64,000 nt of DNA from Bacteroidota bacterium (GCA_023415275.1 JAEZLJ010000131.1:10623-74622), one strand, 5' to 3'; shown: positions 35,077-44,589, numbered from the stretch's first letter. The notes: generated by a model from the sequence alone, not told the origin. Numbers and translations: made by a program.

Positions 35077-36456
35077 ATGTCTGTAGAACTTTTGAAAGAA
35101 CAACTGGAACAGGTGATCCATTCTGGCGATCCTTTACAGATACGAGAGTTGCTCGACCACCAGAATATCAGTGATGTAGCTGATTTGGTTTACGAAATGC
35201 CTGATTACGAAAGCCAAATTATTGCAGCAATGTCCGTCCACAGGGCTGCAGGTGTATTTAAGATCCTGGAATTCCCAACCCAGCAAACCATTATACAAAC
35301 ACTTCCTCCCACAAAAACTGCAGAGCTCCTTAATGAACTGCCGCCCGATGACCGAACAGCTTTTTTGGAAGAGTTGCCTGGTAGCGCAGTAAGAGAGCTG
35401 ATTAAACTATTAGATAACGAAGAAAGAAAAATCACGCTTTCACTTCTTGGTTATCCGGAAAACAGTGTGGGAAGGCTAATGACACCTGATTATGTTTATG
35501 TCTATGAAAACAATTCGGTTCAACAAGTATTGGAAACGATACGAAGAGTAGGTAAAAACAGTGAGACTATTGATGTTATTTATGTCATCAATAATAAAGG
35601 GGAACTATTAGACGATATCAGGATTCGCGAATTCATCCTGGCTACACCTGATAAAAAGGTAATGGATTTAATGGATAACAGGGTTGTAGCCTTAAATGCA
35701 TATGATGACCAGGAAGTAGCCAATGAGGCTTTTAAAATGAATAACCGGGTGGCTCTTCCTGTGGTTAGTAATAGTAATAAATTACTGGGCATTGTAACCA
35801 TTGATGACATACTTTGGGTGGCCAGTGAAGAATTCAGCGAGGATATTCAAAAGATCGGGGGTACTGCAGCTTTGGATCAGCCTTACCTGGAAATGCCTTT
35901 ATTGCAACTGTTTAAAAAACGTATTGGATGGTTGGTAGTGCTCTTTCTTGGAGAAATGCTCACAGCCACAGCAATGGCTTATTTTGAAGATGAAATTGCC
36001 CGAGCAACTGTATTAGCTCTATTCATACCACTGATCATTTCCAGTGGTGGCAATAGTGGATCACAAGCTTCAACCCTGATCATCCAGGCAATGGCAGTGG
36101 GTGAGATCAGCCTTAGGGATTGGTGGCGGGTGATGAGAAGAGAAATTTTATCCGGCCTTTTACTTGGTTCCGTTCTCGGCCTGATTGGCTTTTTCAGAAT
36201 ATTTGTTTGGAACAGCATCAATCCTAACTTATATGGTGTGCATTGGATACTTGTAGGTATAACCGTTGGATTTGCACTACTGGGTGTAGTATTATGGGGC
36301 ACACTTTGTGGCAGTATGTTGCCAATGGCTTTGAAACGTCTTGGCGCTGACCCGGCTGTAAGTTCCGCACCCTTTGTAGCAACCCTGGTGGATGTTACCG
36401 GCTTGATCATTTATTTCTCAGTAGCCTTTTTTACCCTTAGTGGTAAATTATTATAA
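35077..36456 (+). CDS. mgtE: Magnesium transporter MgtE
   Basis: 459 residues. Magnesium channel in the inner membrane, gated by cytosolic Mg. The N-terminal superhelical domain (about 15-125: LNELPPDDRTAFLEELPG) is followed by paired CBS domains (about 130-250, with VGRLMTPDYVYV and LLGIVTIDDIL). A connecting helix and five transmembrane helices (about 290-459) complete it. The pore-forming region SSGGNSGSQASTLIIQAMA is intact. Confidence 0.95.
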   Translation: MSVELLKEQLEQVIHSGDPLQIRELLDHQNISDVADLVYEMPDYESQIIAAMSVHRAAGVFKILEFPTQQTIIQTLPPTKTAELLNELPPDDRTAFLEELPGSAVRELIKLLDNEERKITLSLLGYPENSVGRLMTPDYVYVYENNSVQQVLETIRRVGKNSETIDVIYVINNKGELLDDIRIREFILATPDKKVMDLMDNRVVALNAYDDQEVANEAFKMNNRVALPVVSNSNKLLGIVTIDDILWVASEEFSEDIQKIGGTAALDQPYLEMPLLQLFKKRIGWLVVLFLGEMLTATAMAYFEDEIARATVLALFIPLIISSGGNSGSQASTLIIQAMAVGEISLRDWWRVMRREILSGLLLGSVLGLIGFFRIFVWNSINPNLYGVHWILVGITVGFALLGVVLWGTLCGSMLPMALKRLGADPAVSSAPFVATLVDVTGLIIYFSVAFFTLSGKLL

Positions 36457-36545
36457 TTTGTTCTTTACCACACTAATTTTTGGGTTATCAGTCTTTTTAT
36501 AGATTTTCGCAAGGCTTATCAATCGAAAATTAAACTCAAACACTT

Positions 36546-38381
36546 ATGTGTGGTATCGTTGCGTACATTGGACCACGGGAAGCGTATCCTATAATTCTTA
36601 AAGGATTAAAAAGGCTGGAATACAGGGGCTATGATAGTGCCGGAGTAGCCCTTTTAAATAATGGTTTAAAGGTCTTTAAAAAGAAAGGAAGAGTTGCAGA
36701 GCTAGAAGAGTCTCTTCAAGGTAAAGACTTGCATGCCCACATGGGCATAGGCCACACACGTTGGGCCACTCATGGCGAACCCAATGACCGGAATGCGCAT
36801 CCTCATACTTCAGCTAGTGGCAACCTGTCCATGATCCACAATGGTATTATTGAAAATTATGCCCAGTTAAAGAAAGAGCTTACTAATAAAGGTTATACAT
36901 TCAAAAGTGATACGGATACAGAGGTATTACTCAACTTTATTGAAGATATCAAAACCAATAACAATTGCCCCCTGGAAGAGGCTGTACGTATAGCCCTGAA
37001 GCGGGTTGTAGGTGCCTATGTGATTGTATTGATCGATAAGTATGATCCTACCACGCTTATTGCCGCGCGAAAAGGAAGTCCCCTGGTGATAGGCATTGGC
37101 AAGAATGAACACTTCCTTGCTTCTGATGCTTCTCCTATAATTGAGTATACTAAGGAAGTTGTGTATGTAAACGATTATGAAATTGCCATTGTAAAAGCAG
37201 ATGAACTCATTCTAAAAAATCTTGGCAACGAGAGACAATCCCCATTTATAACAAAGCTGGATATGGAATTGGCGGCTATAGAAAAAGGCGGCTATGAACA
37301 TTTCATGCTTAAGGAAATATTTGAACAACCTCAAACCATTTATGATTGCCTGCGTGGCAGACTAGATGCGCAAGCCGGAACGATCACAATGAGCGGCATT
37401 CAGAAATATGCTGAGCAAATCATGAATGCAAACAGGATCATCATGGTTGCCTGTGGAACCAGCTGGCATGCCGGCCTGGTGGCTGAGTACATATTTGAGG
37501 AGCTATGCCGAATCAATGTAGAAGTAGAATATGCTTCAGAGTTCAGGTACCGCAACCCGGTAATTAATAAAGGGGATGTGATTATTGCTATATCTCAAAG
37601 TGGAGAAACGGCCGACACCCTTGTTGCCATTGAAAATGCAAAGGCAAAAGGTGCACTTATTCTTGGTGTGGTTAACGTGGTAGGTTCCTCAATAGCCCGA
37701 GTTTCAGATGCAGGTGCCTATACACATGCTGGTCCTGAAATTGGAGTGGCCTCAACAAAAGCATTTACAGCACAATTAGCTGTTCTTACTATGATAGCTC
37801 TTAAGATCGGATATGAAAAAGGTACATTGGAACATGACCGTTATATGCAATTGTTGCAAGAGCTGGAATCAATTCAAGATAAAGTTACCGAGGTGCTCAG
37901 GTCAGACAATAATATCAGGAAAATAGCCGAAAAATATAAAGAAGCAAAGGATGCATTATACCTCGGACGCGGGTATAATTTTCCGGTAGCATTGGAAGGC
38001 GCCTTAAAGTTAAAAGAGATCTCATATATACATGCTGAAGGGTACCCGGCAGCAGAAATGAAGCATGGGCCTATTGCTCTGGTAGATGAAAACCTGCCTG
38101 TAGTGTTTGTAGCCACTAAAGATTCTTATCATGAGAAAGTGGTAAGCAATATGCAGGAAATCAAAGCTCGCAAAGGAAAGATCATTGCGGTTATCAATGA
38201 AGGAGATGAACAAAGTTCCAGCCTGGCCAATGATGTCATTACGATTCCACAGGCGGATGAGATTGTAGCTCCCATGTTGAGTGCCATACCCATGCAATTA
38301 TTAGCTTATTACATTGGCGTAGCCCGTGGATACGATGTAGACAAACCAAGAAACCTGGCTAAATCAGTTACAGTGGAGTAA
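36546..38381 (+). CDS. glmS: Glutamine-fructose-6-phosphate aminotransferase (isomerising)
   Basis: 611 residues. First enzyme of UDP-GlcNAc synthesis: fructose-6-phosphate and glutamine to glucosamine-6-phosphate. The nucleophile Cys2 is in MCGIVAYIG, with the class II amidotransferase domain up to about 230 (TRWATHGEPND, HNGIIENY). Two SIS sugar-isomerase domains follow (about 285-430 and 455-600), with CGTSWHAG, SQSGETADTL and the C-terminal KSVTVE. No glmS ribozyme is visible upstream, as expected for this phylum. It is followed after 37 bases by the DUF4954 gene. Confidence 0.97.
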   Translation: MCGIVAYIGPREAYPIILKGLKRLEYRGYDSAGVALLNNGLKVFKKKGRVAELEESLQGKDLHAHMGIGHTRWATHGEPNDRNAHPHTSASGNLSMIHNGIIENYAQLKKELTNKGYTFKSDTDTEVLLNFIEDIKTNNNCPLEEAVRIALKRVVGAYVIVLIDKYDPTTLIAARKGSPLVIGIGKNEHFLASDASPIIEYTKEVVYVNDYEIAIVKADELILKNLGNERQSPFITKLDMELAAIEKGGYEHFMLKEIFEQPQTIYDCLRGRLDAQAGTITMSGIQKYAEQIMNANRIIMVACGTSWHAGLVAEYIFEELCRINVEVEYASEFRYRNPVINKGDVIIAISQSGETADTLVAIENAKAKGALILGVVNVVGSSIARVSDAGAYTHAGPEIGVASTKAFTAQLAVLTMIALKIGYEKGTLEHDRYMQLLQELESIQDKVTEVLRSDNNIRKIAEKYKEAKDALYLGRGYNFPVALEGALKLKEISYIHAEGYPAAEMKHGPIALVDENLPVVFVATKDSYHEKVVSNMQEIKARKGKIIAVINEGDEQSSSLANDVITIPQADEIVAPMLSAIPMQLLAYYIGVARGYDVDKPRNLAKSVTVE

Positions 38382-38418
38382 TTTAATATTCAATTTAAAA
38401 CTTCATAAAGAAGGAAAG

Positions 38419-40629
38419 ATGAATGAGATCATCAAAAGACCCCTCCGATCTATAGGTTATGATTTTATTAAACACGAGTTCCTTCCAGAGGGATGTGATG
38501 AGTATTACATGCGTAATAAACAAAACAAAAGTGGTATCACGTATCGCAACCTTACTGCCTATGAAATTGAAGTACTCGTTCGAAACAACAATACTTCGGA
38601 TGATTGGAATAAACTACAGGTATCAGATGCTTTTGCACCAGAGCTGGTAAAGAATTGCAAGTTTTTTGGATTAGTACGCATTGGTAAGCTGGAAGCAATT
38701 TCACTGGAATACCACAATGTATGTATGCCTGTTGGCCTTTACAACAGTACCATTATCAGTTGTGATTTTGGAGACAATGTAGTGATTAATAATGTCAATT
38801 ATATTTCACATTATATAATAGGCAATGAAGTAATGATCTCCAATGTTCATGAACTACATGTAACAGATCATGCCAAGTTTGGCAATGGAATATTAAAGGA
38901 GGGAGAACAGGAAAACATCCGTGTTTGGGTGGAAGTTTGTAATGAAAATGCAGGCCGGAAGATCATACCCTTCAATGGAATGCTACCTGGAGATGCTTAT
39001 CTATGGGCAAAATTCAGGGATGATGATCAGTTAATGGAAAAATTCAAGCAACTTACTGAAAAACAATTTGATAAGCTTCGCGGCTATTATGGTAAAATAG
39101 GTGACCGTTCCGTGATCAAAAATACAAGTATCATCAAAGACGTATGGATAGGTAGTGATGCATATATAAAGGGTGCCAATAAATTAAAGAATCTGACAAT
39201 CAATTCTAAATCTAATGCACCCTCCCAAATTGGTGAAGGATGTGAACTGGTAAATGGTATCATCGATTATGGATGTCGTATTTTCTATGGAGTGAAGGCC
39301 GTAAGATTTGTAATGGGGTCAAACTCACAATTGAAATATGGGGCAAGATTGATCAACTCTTATCTTGGAGACAACTCTACCATTTCCTGTTGTGAAGTCC
39401 TGAATTCATTGATCTTCCCGGCTCATGAACAGCATCACAACAATTCCTTTCTCTGTGCAGCCCTGGTCATGGGTCAGAGCAATATAGCAGCAGGTGCAAC
39501 CATTGGCTCCAATCATAACAGCCGTGCAGCAGACGGAGAATTCGTAAGTGCCAGGGGATTCTGGCCCGGCCTCTGTGTAAGCCTTAAGCACAATTCAAAA
39601 TTTGCCACGTTTACACTTCTTGCCAAAGGTGATTACCCTTATGAATTAAATATTCCTTTACCCTTTAGCCTGGTCAGTAATGATGAAAGCAACTACCGTC
39701 TTGTGGTAATGCCCGCTTACTGGTTTATGTACAATATGTACGCCCTGGCCAGGAATGAATCAAAATACCACGAAAGAGATAAAAGGCCAGAAAAAAAGCA
39801 GCTGATCGAATATAATTTCCTGGCCCCTGATAGTATTAATGAGATCTTTTCAGCCTTAAACTTAATTAAATCAATGGTTGCACAGGCCTATGATCCTTCT
39901 CTTTCCATTGAAACGGTGGCCGAAAACAGCATGGAACAAAAGGGTGAAAGCCTTTTAAATGATCCTGACTTTGACTTGAGCCGGTTGGAAATTAGGGCGC
40001 AAGGATTTGAAAACCATTCACGTCCGGTTGTGATCATAAAGGCCAGGGAAGCTTTTATGATTTACAAGAGGCTTGTTATTTACTATGCAGCCGTGAACCT
40101 GATGGAATATATTGAAACTAATAAAATTCAAACATTTAAGGCATTAGCAGATTCCTTACCTACAGCTCCAGTAAGATTTAACTGGGTCAACCTGGGCGGG
40201 CAATTGATTCCCGAACCAGCTATATCGAACCTGATTGAAGAAATAAAAACAAACACGCTCCAAAGTTGGTCTGAGGTACATAATTTTTATCGCCTAAATG
40301 GAGCCATTTATAAAGACCAAAGGGTACAACACGCCTATGCCTCACTCATGGAAATAGTTAAATCATCTTCCAAACAATTTTCCGAAAACCTTTTTAAACA
40401 AGTATTAGAAGAGTCTTTGGCCACCAAAGAATGGATGACCGATAATATATATTCATCCCGGGCGAAAGATTACGATAATTACTTTAAGAAAATGGTATAT
40501 GACTCAGAAAAGGAAATGGAAGCTGTGGTTGGAAAGCTCGAGGATAATGCTTTTATAAACCAACAAAAGGAAGAGTTAATAACGTTCAGGAAACGGGTAC
40601 AAGAGATCATTCTAAATTTCTCCTTATAG
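38419..40629 (+). CDS. DUF4954 family protein, left-handed beta-helix type
   Basis: 736 residues. The middle (about 85-400) has repeated short hexapeptide-like strands (VVINNVNYISHYIIGNEVMI; SVIKNTSIIKDVWIGSD), suggesting a left-handed parallel beta-helix as in GlmU and other sugar-nucleotide acyltransferases. The C-terminal 300 residues are mostly helical and have no known match to me. Known of the family: annotated in Bacteroidota as DUF4954, with no established reaction. Its place 37 bases after glmS hints at a role in amino-sugar or UDP-GlcNAc metabolism, which is inference. Confidence 0.75.
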   Translation: MNEIIKRPLRSIGYDFIKHEFLPEGCDEYYMRNKQNKSGITYRNLTAYEIEVLVRNNNTSDDWNKLQVSDAFAPELVKNCKFFGLVRIGKLEAISLEYHNVCMPVGLYNSTIISCDFGDNVVINNVNYISHYIIGNEVMISNVHELHVTDHAKFGNGILKEGEQENIRVWVEVCNENAGRKIIPFNGMLPGDAYLWAKFRDDDQLMEKFKQLTEKQFDKLRGYYGKIGDRSVIKNTSIIKDVWIGSDAYIKGANKLKNLTINSKSNAPSQIGEGCELVNGIIDYGCRIFYGVKAVRFVMGSNSQLKYGARLINSYLGDNSTISCCEVLNSLIFPAHEQHHNNSFLCAALVMGQSNIAAGATIGSNHNSRAADGEFVSARGFWPGLCVSLKHNSKFATFTLLAKGDYPYELNIPLPFSLVSNDESNYRLVVMPAYWFMYNMYALARNESKYHERDKRPEKKQLIEYNFLAPDSINEIFSALNLIKSMVAQAYDPSLSIETVAENSMEQKGESLLNDPDFDLSRLEIRAQGFENHSRPVVIIKAREAFMIYKRLVIYYAAVNLMEYIETNKIQTFKALADSLPTAPVRFNWVNLGGQLIPEPAISNLIEEIKTNTLQSWSEVHNFYRLNGAIYKDQRVQHAYASLMEIVKSSSKQFSENLFKQVLEESLATKEWMTDNIYSSRAKDYDNYFKKMVYDSEKEMEAVVGKLEDNAFINQQKEELITFRKRVQEIILNFSL

Positions 40630-40657
40630 AAAAAAGCCCTGTTTCCAGGGCTTTTTT
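40630..40657. terminator. Bidirectional terminator
   Basis: Perfect 12-base stem AAAAAAGCCCTG / CAGGGCTTTTTT with a TTTC loop, directly after the DUF4954 stop. It serves the convergent small lipoprotein gene too. Confidence 0.92.
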
Positions 40658-40676
40658 CATATTTACATTTTACAGC

Positions 40677-40889
40677 TTATTTTTTAGTGCTGTCTACAGT
40701 AGTTGTAGTTGTTTTAGTAGTATCAACTGTAGTAGTAGTAGCTGTAGAATCAGTTACTGTTGGTGTAACTACAGTAGAATCAGTTGTGGTGGTAGTGGTT
40801 GTAGAATCAGCAGTAGTTGTGTTTTCGCTGCTGTTTCCGCAAGCTACTAATCCGCCTGCGATAGCGATGATGGCAAGAAACTTTTTCAT
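40677..40889 (-). CDS. Thr/Ser-rich small lipoprotein (look-alike of 21144-21350)
   Basis: 70 residues. MKKFLAIIAIAGGLVACGNS signal with lipobox LVAC, then a low-complexity Thr/Ser/Asp/Val chain ending in DSTKK. Length, signal and composition match the lipoprotein at 21144-21350, and the C-terminal DSTKK also matches the lipoprotein at 21410. They look like one paralogous family of disordered surface or periplasmic lipoproteins with unknown role. It has its own strong promoter at 40924-40954. Confidence 0.75.
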   Translation of the reverse strand: MKKFLAIIAIAGGLVACGNSSENTTTADSTTTTTTTDSTVVTPTVTDSTATTTTVDTTKTTTTTVDSTKK

Positions 40890-40923
40890 TGTACTTTTTA
40901 AATATTTAGTTAACTAATGGGCG

Positions 40924-40954
40924 CAAAGGTAATAGCTCATACGAATTATCCAAA
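40924..40954 (-). promoter_or_regulatory. Promoter of the Thr-rich lipoprotein gene
   Basis: Minus strand TTTG (40951-40954), 19-base spacer, TACCTTTG (40924-40931): a full Bacteroidota -33/-7 match, 34 bases upstream of the ATG. Confidence 0.75.
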
Positions 40955-40978
40955 TTTTGCTCCCAATTTCATAAGCTT

Positions 40979-42286
40979 TTATTTCTTTCTGAAGAAAATA
41001 CGTAAGGGTACTCCCTTGAAATCGAAGTTCTCCCTTAATTTATTTTCCAGGTAGTTTTTGTAAGGAGTTTTTATATCATCAGGAAAATTTGAAAAGAATG
41101 CAAACGAAGGCACCACGGTAGGCAACTGGGTTATGTATTTAATTTTTACAGGATTTCCACGTACTACTGGTGGATGATAAGATTCAATAGCCTTAAGCAT
41201 TACATCATTCAGTTGTGCCGTAGGTATTTTACGTTTCCTGTTTTCATACACTTCCAACCCTGCTTCTATACTCTTAAATATCCTTGTCTTTTCTTTTGCT
41301 GAAATAAATAGAATAGGTACATCATTAAAGGGAGCCATTCGTTGCTTTAGCTCTTTTTCGTATTCTTTTGCCGTATTGGTTTCTTTGGCAATAAGATCCC
41401 ACTTGTTAACGAGTACCACCAGGCCTTTCCCCTTTTTAGCAGCAAGACTATAAATAGTAAGATCCTGGGCTGTGATACCTTTTTCTGCATCGAGCAATAA
41501 CAAACAAACATCAGCTTCATCCAAAGCTTTTATGGCCCGTATCACTGAATAAAATTCAAGATCTTCATGCACCTTGGCCTTCCTGCGAATACCAGCAGTG
41601 TCAATCAATATAAAATCTTTCTGAAATAATTTGTACCTGGTATGAATTGTATCTCTTGTTGTACCCGCAATATCGCTGACAATAGTCCTTTCCTCCCCTA
41701 CCAGTGAATTCAGTAAGGACGATTTACCTACATTGGGTTGACCAATAATAGCAAATTTGGGTAATCCCTGTTCTTCCTCAAATTCTGCATCGTCCTTTAT
41801 CAGGCTCGTCACCTCGTCCAATAGATCGCCGGTTCCACTTCCACTGATGGCAGAAATGAAGAACACATGCTCAAAACCAAGGCTATAAAATTCAGATGCT
41901 TCTAACAGACGTTCATTATTGTCCACCTTATTCACTACCAGGTACACAGGTTTAGTAGATCGCCTTAATATATCAGCCATGGCATCATCAAGGTCTGTCA
42001 TACCGGTTGCAGCGTCCACTACAAATAATATGGCACTGGCTTCATTGACAGCTACCTGTACCTGTTTCCGAATCTCAGTTTCAAATACATCCTGGCTATC
42101 AGGAACAAATCCGCCAGTATCAATCACATAAAAATTCTTACCATTCCAATCCGCAATACCATATTGCCTGTCACGGGTTACTCCCGGGGTATCTTCCACA
42201 ATTGCTTTGCGCTGTTCCAAAAGGCGATTAAAAAATGTACTTTTTCCTACATTTGGTCTTCCTACTATTGCTACTGTAAATGCCAT
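40979..42286 (-). CDS. der: Ribosome assembly GTPase Der (EngA)
   Basis: 435 residues. Double-GTPase factor for 50S subunit assembly. Two tandem G domains: first with GRPNVGKSTFFNRL, DTPGVTRD and NKVD; second with GQPNVGKSSLLNSL (about 180), DTAGIRRK and NKWD. A C-terminal KH-like domain (about 350-435) ends with RIFFRKK. All G motifs are intact and the length is normal. It lies downstream of era on the same strand. Confidence 0.96.
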   Translation of the reverse strand: MAFTVAIVGRPNVGKSTFFNRLLEQRKAIVEDTPGVTRDRQYGIADWNGKNFYVIDTGGFVPDSQDVFETEIRKQVQVAVNEASAILFVVDAATGMTDLDDAMADILRRSTKPVYLVVNKVDNNERLLEASEFYSLGFEHVFFISAISGSGTGDLLDEVTSLIKDDAEFEEEQGLPKFAIIGQPNVGKSSLLNSLVGEERTIVSDIAGTTRDTIHTRYKLFQKDFILIDTAGIRRKAKVHEDLEFYSVIRAIKALDEADVCLLLLDAEKGITAQDLTIYSLAAKKGKGLVVLVNKWDLIAKETNTAKEYEKELKQRMAPFNDVPILFISAKEKTRIFKSIEAGLEVYENRKRKIPTAQLNDVMLKAIESYHPPVVRGNPVKIKYITQLPTVVPSFAFFSNFPDDIKTPYKNYLENKLRENFDFKGVPLRIFFRKK

Positions 42287-42393
42287 GCTTACAAACCCTA
42301 TTGGGTATTTTTTAAAATTTTGCTGGACAAGGACTAAAACTTTCAGCCTATACCATTAATATGATTGACTATTGCTGATGAAAATAAATTCAA

Positions 42394-43260
42394 TTAATAT
42401 CCATACTCCTTAAGATACAATTCATTTTCTCTCCATTTCGGTCTCACTTTCACAAACAATTCAAGAAATATTTTCTGTTCCAGGAACTGTTCAATTTCCT
42501 TCCTGGCCTGGAAATTAATTTCCCTGATCATCTTTCCCCCCTCGCCTATAATAATTGCTTTTTGTGTTTCACGCTGAACGATGATCTCTGCCCTGATCTT
42601 GACCAGGGTGGTTTTTTGTTTGAACTCATTCACTATTACTGTAGTATGATATGGTATCTCATCTTCGAAAAGACTGAATATTTTTTCGCGGATGATCTCT
42701 GCCACAAAGAATTTAGTGGGGAGGTCAGAGATCTCTTCTTCATTATAAAAAGCCTCACCTTCAGGTAATAATGCTATTATTTTTTCAAGCAACTGCTGCA
42801 CCCCGTTTCCAGTTAAAGCAGAAATGGCAACAGCCTCACGGCAATATTTTTTGTCCCTGAAATAATTAATGGCTTCATTGATTTTCCCTACGGCAGATTT
42901 ATCTGTTTTATTGATCACCACTAAAGCGGAGGCGCTTAATTTCAAAGAAGTAAAAAGATCATCCACTTCTTTCCAATCATCATTAATATCTACAAGGAGC
43001 AAAGCCAGATCAGCATCCTCCAGCGCACTTTTCACCGCCATCATCATCTTTTCATGCAACTTATACTTCGGATCAATAATTCCCGGCGTATCAGAAAATA
43101 TAATTTGGTAGTCCTCTGTTGTTAAAATACCCTTAATGCGGTGGCGCGTTGTTTGAACTTTTGAAGAGACTATAGCAAGCTTCTCACCCATTAAAGCATT
43201 GAGCAATGTACTTTTCCCTGCATTAGGCTTACCAAATATGTTTACGAAACCTGACTTCAC
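42394..43260 (-). CDS. era: Ribosome assembly GTPase Era
   Basis: 288 residues from GTG at 43260 (MKSGFVNIFGKPNAGKSTLL). A longer frame upstream would run antisense through the tRNA gene, so it is rejected. GTPase that binds 16S rRNA near its 3' end during 30S maturation. G1 is GKPNAGKS, G3 DTPGI, G4 NKTD; the C-terminal KH domain (about 205-285) has IIGEGGKMIREI, the RNA-binding GxxG region. It is followed by der after about 107 bases. Confidence 0.95.
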   Translation of the reverse strand: MKSGFVNIFGKPNAGKSTLLNALMGEKLAIVSSKVQTTRHRIKGILTTEDYQIIFSDTPGIIDPKYKLHEKMMMAVKSALEDADLALLLVDINDDWKEVDDLFTSLKLSASALVVINKTDKSAVGKINEAINYFRDKKYCREAVAISALTGNGVQQLLEKIIALLPEGEAFYNEEEISDLPTKFFVAEIIREKIFSLFEDEIPYHTTVIVNEFKQKTTLVKIRAEIIVQRETQKAIIIGEGGKMIREINFQARKEIEQFLEQKIFLELFVKVRPKWRENELYLKEYGY

Positions 43261-43300
43261 CCTTGAATTATTGACCGGCAAAAATAGACTATTAAAATTG

Positions 43301-43332
43301 TTTGGTAATAAAGATGTATGCTTGTATATTTG
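43301..43332 (+). promoter_or_regulatory. Promoter of the initiator tRNA gene
   Basis: TTTG (43301-43304), 20-base spacer, TATATTTG (43325-43332), then 10 bases to the tRNA. A full Bacteroidota promoter match. Confidence 0.75.
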
Positions 43333-43342
43333 CAACCCACAT

Positions 43343-43414
<72 letters not shown>

Positions 43415-43420
43415 CAAAAT

Positions 43421-43441
43421 CCCCCGATTCGGGGGTTTTTT
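43421..43441 (+). terminator. Terminator of the tRNA gene
   Basis: CCCCCG (43421-43426) / CGGGGG (43430-43435) with a 3-base loop, followed by TTTTTT. Confidence 0.9.
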
Positions 43442-43490
43442 ATTACCCGTTCTTGTTGGCTTCTGCAACCAATAAAACTTTTATTACATT

Positions 43491-43688
43491 CTACTTTTTA
43501 GATGTGTTAGCAGGGGGAAGGCCATCATTTTCTTGTACCTCATTACCTGTTCCACGTACTTTTTGGTCACCAGTATCCTGTATACCTGAATAACCAGCAT
43601 TATTATCGGCATTTTTTCCCTTCACCATATTATCCCTTTCCACTTCTTGATTGGTAAGTATGCCTCCCTTATGTTCCTTTCTTTCCAT
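43491..43688 (-). CDS. Small hydrophilic protein, doubtful
   Basis: 65 residues from ATG at 43688. Composition is rich in Lys, Glu, Asn, Asp and Gly with few hydrophobic residues, so it would be disordered. Family not recognised. It has no clear promoter box, but the frame is isolated between two terminator-like hairpins in a gap that otherwise has no gene, which favours a real gene. Confidence 0.45.
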   Translation of the reverse strand: MERKEHKGGILTNQEVERDNMVKGKNADNNAGYSGIQDTGDQKVRGTGNEVQENDGLPPANTSKK

Positions 43689-43735
43689 AATCAAACTTTA
43701 AATAATGAACACAAAAAAACTGCCATATGCAATAA

Positions 43736-43755
43736 GCCCCGGTAAAAACCGGGGC
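43736..43755. terminator. Terminator-like hairpin
   Basis: GCCCCGGT / ACCGGGGC, 8 pairs, AAAA loop. The T tract on the minus side is short (TTATTG), and on the plus side it is interrupted. It lies after the leftward DUF2807 gene. Confidence 0.5.
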
Positions 43756-43786
43756 CTGTTGTTTTTGTTTCTGCTTATGTATATTA

Positions 43787-44497
43787 TTAAGATTTCCTGG
43801 AAATGGAGCTGGCTCCACTGGTCTTGATGTCCCTGATTAAGGCGGTTCCTTTATAAGACACACTACTGGCCCCACTTAATTTGGCAGACAATTCCTTGTC
43901 AACAGTTATTTTAATGCTACTGGCGCCGCTTGCATCCACAGTACAATTCGTAGTCCGGAAATCATAGGCTTTCACATCGCTGGCGCCACTGGCATCTATT
44001 TTAACTTCGTCAGCTGTTCCATCAATCTGCACATCGGAGGCCCCACTTACATGAATGTCCAAAAGGCCATTCACATTCAATTTACCTTTCAGATCACTGG
44101 CACCCGAGAAATCTAATTTTAAAGCTGAGGAAGAAAGTGAACCATCAATTTTGATATTGGAAGCACCTCCTGCTTTTATTTCATCTACATTTTTAATGGA
44201 AATATAGGCTTTCAGCTTCCTGTTTTTTGGCCACCATCCTTTCTGGTCAAACCATATTTTAAGTATGCCATTGTCAACGGATGTTTTAATTCCGGAAATG
44301 TCATCTTTATTATTTGCACTAACAGCTAAACCCTCTTGTGCATTTTGTGATATAAGCACTTCAAAAGCATTGGAAATCTGAATAGCATGAAAAGAACCGA
44401 CAGTTCTGGCTTCAGCATTGGCATCATTGACAACTTTTTGCGAATAAGCGGCAAGCCCTGAGCAAAATAAAATAACAGCAAGCAGTAAGGTCCTCAT
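43787..44497 (-). CDS. DUF2807 (head GIN domain) secreted protein
   Basis: 236 residues with a signal peptide cut near LAAYSQ. The mature protein is a DUF2807 domain of repeated short beta-strands with the recurring turn SGASD / SGASS (at least six copies), typical of a right-handed parallel beta-helix. Known of the family: secreted or surface proteins in Bacteroidota, formerly called putative autotransporter adhesin heads; function unproven. It is divergent from the TPP-riboswitch unit. Confidence 0.85.
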   Translation of the reverse strand: MRTLLLAVILFCSGLAAYSQKVVNDANAEARTVGSFHAIQISNAFEVLISQNAQEGLAVSANNKDDISGIKTSVDNGILKIWFDQKGWWPKNRKLKAYISIKNVDEIKAGGASNIKIDGSLSSSALKLDFSGASDLKGKLNVNGLLDIHVSGASDVQIDGTADEVKIDASGASDVKAYDFRTTNCTVDASGASSIKITVDKELSAKLSGASSVSYKGTALIRDIKTSGASSISRKS

Positions 44498-44564
44498 AAT
44501 ATGTTTTTTTAGTGGAACGCCAGAGTGTGTAAAAGGTTACACTGAAACAGAAAAAAATCTTTAT

Positions 44565-44572
44565 TAATTTTG
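44565..44572 (+). promoter_or_regulatory. -7 element upstream of the TPP riboswitch
   Basis: TAATTTTG (TAnnTTTG) ending 17 bases before the riboswitch. It places transcription start near 44577, so the whole aptamer is transcribed. No clear -33 box. Confidence 0.5.
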
Positions 44573-44589
44573 CACTGATAATTTCAGAT

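Noticed and set aside
40687..40917. Val-rich rightward frame of 76 codons
   Set aside because: It is the complement of the Thr codon runs in the Thr-rich lipoprotein; it also covers that gene's signal peptide and part of its leader.
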